NCBI RefSeq assembly: GCF_005518285.1
Contig: NZ_SJDU01000036.1
Coordinates: 1 to 11,321 of the forward strand
Source of the DNA: Brachyspira catarrhinii
GTDB lineage: Bacteria; Spirochaetota; Brachyspiria; Brachyspirales; Brachyspiraceae
Direction of reading: 5' to 3'
Length of the DNA: 11,321 nt
This document shows positions 1-6,676 of this stretch, piece by piece. The notes beneath the pieces are model-generated. The model worked only from the letters and a program-made list of their open reading frames with translations, searched no databases and was not told the DNA's origin. The position numbers and the translations under genes were made by a program. The number at the start of each line of letters is the position of its first letter. Position 1 is the stretch's first letter.

Positions 1-2
1 TT

Positions 3-911
3 ATTATCTATATTCTTTGGGATGTATGCGATTATAACAAAAAATTAAATATTGAATGTATAAGCGATTATTTATTGGAAGAAGCTAAAAATTCCGAAAC
101 GAAAGAAAGCGATATTATAAAAGCTATGTCAAAAACTGGCGGAACAGTTTTTAAATTTGAAAACATAAATATTGATAAAAAAATTGATAATCCATTTATT
201 CCCGTAAAAATTTTAAACGAAGCGAGACGAAATATAATAAGCTCGCTTGAAAAAATTTTGATTCAAAATAGAAAAGTAAATTATAATAAAAATATTTTTA
301 ACGAAAAAATAGAATATCCTAATACGAATATAAAAGTTGCAATAATAAGCGATATAAACAATAGTAATATAAGAGATAAAAATTACTACAAAATAATTTT
401 ATTTCCAAAAACATACAATAACGATATTAAAAAATTTTTTGAAGATAAAAAAATTGACGGAATAATTCTCCCTCATATAACTTTCGATAAAGATATAGAA
501 TTAATAAAAAATATAGTTTCAAAAGATATGATAGTTATTTGCAATAATCTCGGACAAATTGAAGCTTTGCTCGGCAAATGCATAATTTGGGCGGGAATTG
601 GAATGAATACGATAAATAATCGGACTGTGGATTTTTTATATAAATTGGGAGTTTCGTTGGTTGTCTCTTCTATTGAAGCGGGAAAAAGATTAAAAAATAC
701 AATTTCTATAAAAAACGGATTTATCCCAGCGATGAATTTCGCTTTCTGTCCAAAAAGTATAGCTATTGGCTGCGAAAAATGCAAAGAAAAATATTTAATA
801 GATTTCAAAAATAATGTCGTTATATTCGATTGCGTGACAATGCATAATAAGATAAGTTTTATTCTTGAAAATATAAATAATAAAAGCGGGGAGATTGAAA
901 TTTTTATTTGA
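3..911 (+). CDS. U32 family peptidase-like protein, C-terminal part (5' end outside window)
   Basis: The frame is open from base 3 with no upstream stop, so this is the last 302 residues of a longer protein. A TTG at 75 is not a convincing start because the frame continues upstream. The first part carries a GGT-F-F segment (about 135-160) followed by FIPV-LNE-RR (about 195-230), which is the linker region (DUF3656-like) after the catalytic domain of long U32 proteins. The remainder resembles their C-terminal repeat: GMNTINNRTVDFLYKLGV, then a cysteine set whose codons begin at 747, 771, 780 and 831 (CP-IGC-KC spacing). Known family members include E. coli RlhA, which acts in 23S rRNA hydroxylation, and collagenase-like YegQ-type proteins. 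U32 cysteines can hold an iron-sulphur cluster, but I infer no exact substrate here. It ends in TGA 12 bases from the convergent end of the next gene. Confidence 0.75.
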   Translation: MIYILWDVCDYNKKLNIECISDYLLEEAKNSETKESDIIKAMSKTGGTVFKFENINIDKKIDNPFIPVKILNEARRNIISSLEKILIQNRKVNYNKNIFNEKIEYPNTNIKVAIISDINNSNIRDKNYYKIILFPKTYNNDIKKFFEDKKIDGIILPHITFDKDIELIKNIVSKDMIVICNNLGQIEALLGKCIIWAGIGMNTINNRTVDFLYKLGVSLVVSSIEAGKRLKNTISIKNGFIPAMNFAFCPKSIAIGCEKCKEKYLIDFKNNVVIFDCVTMHNKISFILENINNKSGEIEIFI

Positions 912-923
912 ATAATTATTTTA

Positions 924-2687
924 TTATGATTTATATATCAAATCTAATAATATTTTTCCTTGTAATTTATTTTCAGAATTTATAAGAGGTTCAAAAATAT
1001 TGCATAAATCAAAATTTATTATAGCAATATTCCATGATATAACAGTATTAATTTTATTTGATTCCACATCAAATGCAAAAATATAATCGACATTTAAAAA
1101 CATTGGATTTTTAGCATATTTTGAACCAAGTCCTAAATATATATCGTCTTTTATAAAATTATGTTTAAAATCTAATTTTTTTAATAAAACATCTATACAA
1201 TTTATATTGTCATTTTTCAATCCGAGTAATTTTCTTTCATCTTCTTTCAAAGATATATATTTTTCTTTATTTTCCTGCAAAAATACAAAAATCTTAAATT
1301 GTTTTGATTCTTTATAATTTTTTCTTTCAATAGAGGCTATAATATCAATATAAATTCTATTTGTATTTCTACCATGTCCCACTAAAATAGGTTTATCTCC
1401 TTGAGCATCAGGATAGCTAACCGCTAAAATTTTACATCCTATTTTATTTAATAATAATACGCTTGCATAAGTAATAATATCTTCTTTTGCCGTATTTAGC
1501 GATATTGGATATAAATTAATTGGAGTTCCAATACCTGTATTTAGACCATTCAAATAGTTTTTTATAATTTCATGATTCCAACTTATTTCACAAATAATAT
1601 TTTGATTATAATCGCATAGTTGTAATTTGCAAGAATTAATAAAAATAGATTTATAACTCATACTTTTATATGTTTTCAAAAAAATTATTAAATCATCATC
1701 TAATATTTCATATAGTTTTGAATCTACTCTCTTAAAATCTAATTTTATTCCTGTAGCCACTTTAAAAATCTCTAAAGCAAGTTCTTCGTCAAAATTTTTA
1801 GAAATAAGATTGTTAAGTTGATTTTTAATATTTTCTGATAATCCATCAAATAAGGCATTATAACTTTCACTTCCAATTTTGTTTTGCCTTTTTATAACAA
1901 ATTTTGTTATAACATTTTCTAATCCGAACAGTTGATTCATAAAAAATAAAATACCTCTATCTGGGTCCATAGCATGTCCAAAACGATTAATTTTAACAAT
2001 AATTTTTTCTTGGATTTTCTGAAATCTTGGAGAGTCTACAAAATTATTCTCCAAACTTTTAAATTCCATAATATTAAAATATTTCATTTGTTCTTGTAAA
2101 AGATTTTTATAGGCTATACTAAAATCAGTGTATCTCTTCAACTTTTCTAAAATATTTTTAAGAATATCGTATAGTTCTTTATTATAGTTAATGCAAGATA
2201 ATCGCTCTTCGTTAGTAATAAGTTGTAAAGAATTATTAATTTTCCAATCTATAAAATAAACCACAGTCCCTTGTTTAAGCGTCAGATTAATTTCTTGCAA
2301 TAAAGTAATTTTATTTCCGCCTCCATGATTTTTAAAAGAATCATTATATAAAGGGCTAATTTTTAATACTGGAATTTTAAATAAACTAGCCCAAAAATAT
2401 ACATCGCTTCTCTGCATCTTATGGTCATCGGTCGGAACAGCCGTAGAATATTCAACCATTAAAATAGGAATTTCTTGTTTTTTTGAAACAATAGTTATTG
2501 CAATATCAAAATCTTTTAATTTAGTAATTTTTTTCAATATAGAATCCGATTCTAAAATAGCCCCTCTATTTTTTGTTGGATATATATTTTTTACAATTAA
2601 ATTTTTATCAATTTCTAAAAGATAACTTTTAAAATCTAATCCTTGTTCTAAACAACCAGAATAAATTCTTATTTCATCTATTTCCAT
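924..2687 (-). CDS. Putative restriction endonuclease of the adjacent two-methyltransferase system (unrecognised family)
   Basis: This 587-residue protein is not one I can assign to a named family. It is the last gene of a three-gene operon. Its ATG lies 3 bases after the stop of the upstream methyltransferase, and its AAGGAG ribosome site overlaps that stop, so the two are probably translated together. Position directly behind two DNA methyltransferases is the main reason to call it the endonuclease. The N-terminal region is compatible with a PD-(D/E)xK core: a DIAI strand at residues 61-64, then a hydrophobic strand ending in VEYS (78-81), followed by a polar TDDHKMQR stretch (86-93) and a second hydrophobic strand (IPVLKIS, about 105-111). 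A GHAMDPDRG motif (about 237-245) is a further striking conserved-looking patch. No signal peptide or membrane segment is seen. It could instead be a regulatory or specificity subunit; the nuclease call is inference from context. Confidence 0.6.
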   Translation of the reverse strand: MEIDEIRIYSGCLEQGLDFKSYLLEIDKNLIVKNIYPTKNRGAILESDSILKKITKLKDFDIAITIVSKKQEIPILMVEYSTAVPTDDHKMQRSDVYFWASLFKIPVLKISPLYNDSFKNHGGGNKITLLQEINLTLKQGTVVYFIDWKINNSLQLITNEERLSCINYNKELYDILKNILEKLKRYTDFSIAYKNLLQEQMKYFNIMEFKSLENNFVDSPRFQKIQEKIIVKINRFGHAMDPDRGILFFMNQLFGLENVITKFVIKRQNKIGSESYNALFDGLSENIKNQLNNLISKNFDEELALEIFKVATGIKLDFKRVDSKLYEILDDDLIIFLKTYKSMSYKSIFINSCKLQLCDYNQNIICEISWNHEIIKNYLNGLNTGIGTPINLYPISLNTAKEDIITYASVLLLNKIGCKILAVSYPDAQGDKPILVGHGRNTNRIYIDIIASIERKNYKESKQFKIFVFLQENKEKYISLKEDERKLLGLKNDNINCIDVLLKKLDFKHNFIKDDIYLGLGSKYAKNPMFLNVDYIFAFDVESNKINTVISWNIAIINFDLCNIFEPLINSENKLQGKILLDLIYKS

Positions 2688-2690
2688 ATA

Positions 2691-3794
2691 TTACTCCTTT
2701 TGAAAAACCATAATATGTTCTTTTTTGTTTTTAGTCCTATAACTTTGAACAAATGAACGACTTGTTTTATCTAATTCGCTAAAAGAATAATCAATTAATT
2801 TCCAATTTAAATTTTTACATATTGGTAATAATTCCTCTTTAGCATTATATATTTCGCCAGAAATTTTACCATCTCCCATTATAAGAACTATAAAGCCTCC
2901 ATTTTTTAGAATATAATTAGATTGTGTAAATATTTCTAATAAATCATTATTAAATTTTTCTTTTGGCAGTTTAAGACTTGAATATTCTCGTCTTGAACCT
3001 ATTTCATTTTCCATTGAGAATTTAAAATCATAATTTAGCCAGCACATTCTATGTTTATGGTATAGATAATAGTCATAAGTATTTGGATAAGGCGGGGAAG
3101 TTAAAATAAGAGATACTGAATTTTCTTTTATTTTATGAGTAAGTTTTTTTGAATTATATAAAAATACTTTTAAATTTTTATTAGATTTAATATTTGTATT
3201 TCTATAAATGTTAATTGCATTTTGAAGTTTTTCACTAAATTTATCAAAAATATATTTTTTATTTAAATATGGTTTTTCTACACTAGCATATCTTGTATCA
3301 GAATCTTGATTTGAAGCTATATTGATAATTGAAGAAAAAATAAGATTAAGAAACAATATGTATTTCTTGTTATTTTGAGAATAAATTTTAATTTGTTCTT
3401 TTATAGACGATAATGCATCTATACATTCTGGCTTAAACCAATGGTTAATACTTTCGTAATAATAAGGTTTAACTAGATTATACTTTGGGTTAAAATTTTT
3501 TAAATACTCTAACTCTTTTTTATCTAAATCTAATAATTTAAATTGCGAGATTAAAATTGCAATAAAATTAATATCGAATCCAACAGCTTCACGATTGTAG
3601 ACCTTTGATGCTAAAAGTGTTGTTCCGCTTCCGCAAAATGGGTCTAGTATTAGGCTATTTTTATTTGTATATTTATCAATATATTCAAGCGCTAAATCAA
3701 TAGTAAATTTTGCTGGATAAGGGTGTATTCTATCAAGTTTCCTTAAATTTTCTATATCTAATGATAAAAAATTAGATTGCAAATCTAAAGTCAT
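2691..3794 (-). CDS. Site-specific DNA methyltransferase, TSPPY type (second of pair)
   Basis: This 367-residue protein should transfer a methyl group from S-adenosylmethionine to an exocyclic amino group of a DNA base. It shows a motif X-like segment HPYPAKF (24-30), the SAM-binding motif I DPFCGSGTT (51-59) with GFD about 13 residues later, and the catalytic motif IV TSPPYPNTYDY (222-232). The S/TPPY form of motif IV is typical of N4-cytosine enzymes, though adenine specificity cannot be excluded. About 160 residues separate motifs I and IV, so the order is X, I, insert, IV, and the insert is a candidate target-recognition region. The ATG overlaps the upstream methyltransferase stop (ATGA) and has an AGGA site upstream. 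The stop overlaps the ribosome site of the next gene. Having two different methyltransferases fits an asymmetric recognition sequence, with one enzyme per strand; that is inference. Confidence 0.85.
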   Translation of the reverse strand: MTLDLQSNFLSLDIENLRKLDRIHPYPAKFTIDLALEYIDKYTNKNSLILDPFCGSGTTLLASKVYNREAVGFDINFIAILISQFKLLDLDKKELEYLKNFNPKYNLVKPYYYESINHWFKPECIDALSSIKEQIKIYSQNNKKYILFLNLIFSSIINIASNQDSDTRYASVEKPYLNKKYIFDKFSEKLQNAINIYRNTNIKSNKNLKVFLYNSKKLTHKIKENSVSLILTSPPYPNTYDYYLYHKHRMCWLNYDFKFSMENEIGSRREYSSLKLPKEKFNNDLLEIFTQSNYILKNGGFIVLIMGDGKISGEIYNAKEELLPICKNLNWKLIDYSFSELDKTSRSFVQSYRTKNKKEHIMVFQKE

Positions 3795-4636
3795 AGAGTC
3801 TTCCTTAAAACTACTATAAAAGAATGATTTTGATTTACATAAAATACACTAGGATAACCAAGTAAAACAAGTTTTCTTCTTTCATTTTGGTCCCATACAA
3901 TTAAATCATGGTATTTAAATCCAGCTTCCATACCAGCTTGAGCTATATTACTATGTAAATCTATATATGGGATTTTATTTTTAGTATCTCTATAATCTTT
4001 TACAACCCAAATATTATAACCATTGGGTTTTATTTTCGAATAAAGTTTTTTCATTATATTTTTTACCGTTTTTATATAACTTTTCAACTCCATGTTTCCT
4101 AAATCTTTTTTATGGTTAGAATAAATTCTTGTTGTAGCATTATTATTTATTACAAAAGCCGATTTTTTATGCCTATTGCGTCTATCATCTATCACTTTGT
4201 GAATTAAATCAGCATAAGGAGGCGAAGTAAAAGTAAGGGATATGGAATTATCTTCTAATTTATCAATAAGTTTAACACAATCACCTTGAATAATACTATA
4301 ATTTATATTTTTTGGATTAAATAAATCGCTTTCAATTTCTTTTAATGATTCTAAAGCAATATTATAAAATTCATTAGATAACTCAAAACCAATGGCATTT
4401 CTTCCCAATTCCAAAGCGCTTAAAACAGTTGTGCCTGTGCCTAAAAAAGGGTCTAAAACTAAATCGTTTTCTGAAGAATAAATAGATATTATCCTATCGC
4501 TTAATTTTTTAGGAAATGTTGCCCCATGTTTTAAAGCATTTTTAGAACGAGGAGAAGACACATCACTCCATACGCTCCTACTATTTTTAGCCCAATCTTG
4601 CGTGCTTAACCCATTAAAAGATTTTTTATTTATCAA
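3791..4636 (-). CDS. Site-specific DNA methyltransferase, TSPPY (N4-cytosine-like) type (first of pair)
   Basis: SAM-dependent DNA amino-methyltransferase and first gene of the operon. Numbering from the longest frame (GTG at 4663, 290 residues), it has HGATFP (46-51, motif X region), motif I DPFLGTGTT (71-79), GDCVKLIDKLEDNSISL (about 127-143, leading into motif IV) and catalytic TSPPY (146-150). Only about 67 residues lie between motifs I and IV, so this enzyme has a different layout from its partner and its recognition region probably lies after motif IV. I prefer the TTG start at 4636 (281 residues). It has AGGA 8 bases upstream and sits about 23 bases inside the likely transcript, whereas the GTG at 4663 has no ribosome site and would lie at or before the expected transcription start. 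It overlaps the next methyltransferase by 4 bases. N4-cytosine specificity is suggested by TSPPY, not proven. Confidence 0.85.
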   Translation of the reverse strand: MINKKSFNGLSTQDWAKNSRSVWSDVSSPRSKNALKHGATFPKKLSDRIISIYSSENDLVLDPFLGTGTTVLSALELGRNAIGFELSNEFYNIALESLKEIESDLFNPKNINYSIIQGDCVKLIDKLEDNSISLTFTSPPYADLIHKVIDDRRNRHKKSAFVINNNATTRIYSNHKKDLGNMELKSYIKTVKNIMKKLYSKIKPNGYNIWVVKDYRDTKNKIPYIDLHSNIAQAGMEAGFKYHDLIVWDQNERRKLVLLGYPSVFYVNQNHSFIVVLRKTL

Positions 4637-4665
4637 TTTTAATATCCTAAATAACTTTAACACTA

Positions 4666-4694
4666 ATTATAATATATAATTTTAAAAAATGATA
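4666..4694 (-). promoter_or_regulatory. Candidate promoter of the methyltransferase-endonuclease operon
   Basis: Reading the minus strand, a perfect TATAAT lies at 4671-4666, with a poor -35 candidate (TATCAT) at 4694-4689, 17 bases upstream. Transcription would start near 4659, just ahead of the TTG start at 4636. In sequence this AT-rich a TATAAT arises often by chance, so the support is the position rather than the hexamer. Confidence 0.35.
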
Positions 4695-4713
4695 GTTTTA
4701 CAATTTATATAAC

Positions 4714-4752
<39 letters not shown>

Positions 4753-4845
4753 ATTTACATTTTACTTTATTTTTATTTGAAATAAAAAATCATTATTCAA
4801 TCTCTAATTTATTTTAGAAAGTCTAATTGTTGCGTCACTTCTGAT

Positions 4846-4933
4846 TTATTTGAATATCTCATACTTATTCATTTCTTCTTATATTTTTCTTATCAATAAT
4901 TTTCGCTTTTTGAATTTCTTCTTCGGATATATT
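4846..4933 (-). pseudogene. Relic of the 3' end of the DUF5682 gene (left copy of an 88-bp direct repeat)
   Basis: This stretch matches the last 87 bases of the gene at 6590-9004, stop codon included, at about 79 of 88 positions counted by eye, with a run of 21 identical bases at 4855-4875. Read on the minus strand it would encode ISEEEIQKA-IIDKK, then loses frame because it has one extra base near 4876-4888. The correct frame resumes to give EMNKYEIFK and a TAA at 4848-4846. Nothing upstream of it on this strand matches the rest of the gene, so it is a non-coding fragment. Together with the intact copy it brackets the methyltransferase-nuclease gene at 5044-6561. Confidence 0.85.
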
Positions 4934-4969
4934 ATTTTTATATATTGTTTGTAGGAATATATTTTTATA

Positions 4970-4997
4970 TTGATAAATTTATTTCTATATATATAAT
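4970..4997 (+). promoter_or_regulatory. Candidate promoter of the methyltransferase-nuclease fusion gene
   Basis: TTGATA at 4970-4975 and TATAAT at 4992-4997 are separated by 16 bases, a good match to a housekeeping promoter. Transcription would begin near 5004 and leave a leader of about 40 bases. The leader has no clear Shine-Dalgarno sequence before the ATG at 5044, only an A-rich stretch. The promoter lies immediately after the repeat relic, so it probably arrived with the fusion gene. Confidence 0.5.
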
Positions 4998-5043
4998 CTA
5001 ATATAAAATTATATACAATAAAAAAATAGAAACGGTTAAAAAA

Positions 5044-6561
5044 ATGTCGGAAAATTTTATAAATCAAATATATTACGGCGACAATTTGGATGTTATGAAC
5101 GACAAAATTGCGGATAATTCTATAGATTTAATATATTTAGACCCGCCTTTTAATTCCAATAGAAACTATAATCGCATATATTCTACAAATACTGGAATGC
5201 CCGTTCCCGAAGAAGCGATTGCATTTTGCGACGCGTGGGAATTAACGGAAGATAAAATAGAGCAGATAAAACTTTTTACTGAAGAATTGAAAGTGCAAGA
5301 CAATAACGAAAACTTTGCCAATTTTTGGGAAGCTTGGGTAAAAAACCTTCAATTTCAAAATGAAAAAATATTGTCTTATTTGGTATTTATGGCGAGACGA
5401 TTAAGAATAATGAAACACAAATTAAAAGACACTGGCTCTTTATTTTTACATTGCGACCCTACGGCAAGCCATTATGTGAAAATAATTTTAGACGGAATAT
5501 TTGGAGAGAATAATTTTATTAACGAAATAATTTGGTGTTATAATACGGCTGGAAGAGGCAAAAAAAGATTTGCTAAAAAACATGACACTATATTTTTTTA
5601 CTCTAAAGATAATAGAAAATATTCTTTTTATGGCAAGGCTGTTGCAATTCCTATGAAAGCGGGACGAGAAAGTTTTGGGGGACGGTTAGAAACCGATGAA
5701 AAAGGAAGAAAATATAGATTAGTATATGGAACAAAAAATTCTGAAGGAAAAACGAAATATTATAAGTATTATTTAGACGAGGGTAAAATACCAGAGGATT
5801 GGTGGGTAGATATAAACGCTATTCAGTCTCAAGATAAAGAAAGATTAGGTTATCCTACTCAAAAACCAGTCGCGTTGCTTGAAAGAATTATAAAAGCTAC
5901 CACTAAAGAAGGCGATATTGTTTTAGACCCTTTTTGCGGATGCGGGACTACATTAGACGCGTCTCAAAATCTAAAAAGAAAATGGATTGGTATCGATATA
6001 TGCATGTTGTCTACTACTTTAATTGAAGAGAGATTAAAAAATAATTATAAAATATTGGTAAAAGGCAAAGATTATATAATAGACGGAATACCTATAACTA
6101 TGGAGCAAGTAAAAGCCTTAATAGAAAAATCGGATAAGAGCAAAAACGAAGGACGCTATCAATTTCAATATTGGGCTATCGAAAAAGTTCAAGGCTTTGC
6201 ATCCACTAAAAAAAGCGGAGACGGAGGAATTGACGGCTCTATTTATTTTTATAAAGATGAAAATAAAACATTAGGCAGAATGATTTTATCCGTTAAAAGC
6301 AATAAAAAACTTCAGGCTTCTTTTATAAGAGATTTAATCGGAACTATGGAAAATAATAACGCGGATATGGCGGGATTAATTTCTTACGCTCCTCCAAGCC
6401 AAGATATGTTAAACGAGGCTAAAAAGTCGGGAACATTCAAAATGAAAGACGGATTATTTGCAAATGTGGAATATCCGAGAGTTCAAATATTAACCGCCGA
6501 AGAAATATTAAACGGTAAAAAATTTAATTTGCCATACAGCCGATTAATAAAGAAAACTTAA
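5044..6561 (+). CDS. DNA methyltransferase (beta class, DPPF) fused to an Mrr-like restriction nuclease domain
   Basis: A 505-residue two-domain protein. Residues 1-330 form a beta-class amino-methyltransferase in the order motif IV DPPF (33-36), a recognition region, motif X YPTQKP (250-255), motif I DPFCGCGTT (275-283) and GIDI a few residues later. DPPF suggests N6-adenine methylation, using S-adenosylmethionine. From about 340 the C-terminal part looks like an Mrr-type PD-(D/E)xK nuclease: a FQYWAIEKV helix (about 344-352), GDGGIDGSI (362-370) and the strand ILSVK (384-388), which supplies the catalytic lysine. The usual Glu or Gln of the ExK/QxK element is Ser here. I recall similar fusions in other bacteria. 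It may therefore both modify and cut DNA, or cut DNA in the wrong methylation state; this is inference. It is a single-gene unit, convergent with the next gene at 28 bases distance. Confidence 0.88.
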   Translation: MSENFINQIYYGDNLDVMNDKIADNSIDLIYLDPPFNSNRNYNRIYSTNTGMPVPEEAIAFCDAWELTEDKIEQIKLFTEELKVQDNNENFANFWEAWVKNLQFQNEKILSYLVFMARRLRIMKHKLKDTGSLFLHCDPTASHYVKIILDGIFGENNFINEIIWCYNTAGRGKKRFAKKHDTIFFYSKDNRKYSFYGKAVAIPMKAGRESFGGRLETDEKGRKYRLVYGTKNSEGKTKYYKYYLDEGKIPEDWWVDINAIQSQDKERLGYPTQKPVALLERIIKATTKEGDIVLDPFCGCGTTLDASQNLKRKWIGIDICMLSTTLIEERLKNNYKILVKGKDYIIDGIPITMEQVKALIEKSDKSKNEGRYQFQYWAIEKVQGFASTKKSGDGGIDGSIYFYKDENKTLGRMILSVKSNKKLQASFIRDLIGTMENNNADMAGLISYAPPSQDMLNEAKKSGTFKMKDGLFANVEYPRVQILTAEEILNGKKFNLPYSRLIKKT

Positions 6562-6589
6562 ATAAAAACTATTTTAACTTTATAATTTT

Positions 6590-6676
6590 TTATCTAAATA
6601 TCTCATACTTATTCATTTCCTCTGCAATTTTCTTATCAATAATTATCGCTTTTTGGATTTCTTCTTCGGATATATT
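6590..6676 (-). repeat. Right (intact) copy of the direct repeat bracketing the fusion gene
   Basis: These 87 bases are the functional 3' end and stop codon of the DUF5682 gene. Their degenerate twin lies at 4846-4933 in the same orientation. The interval between the copies (4934-6589) contains only the methyltransferase-nuclease gene and its promoter region. Confidence 0.85.

Noticed and set aside
473..808. A 111-codon minus-strand open frame within the U32 gene
   Set aside because: It lies wholly opposite a recognisable U32 C-terminal domain, so it is a shadow of that gene.
4637..4663. GTG at 4663 as the start of the first methyltransferase
   Set aside because: It has no ribosome site and coincides with the expected transcription start, whereas the TTG at 4636 has a well-placed AGGA.
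4879..5067. A 62-codon minus-strand open frame rich in I, Y, F and K
   Set aside because: It is low-complexity AT-rich translation that covers the promoter of the fusion gene and part of the repeat relic in a different frame. It has no ribosome site or family resemblance.
4846..6676. Direct repeats as insertion-sequence ends or phage attachment sites
   Set aside because: There is no transposase or integrase between them, no terminal inverted repeats, and the repeat is simply the 3' end of a protein gene.
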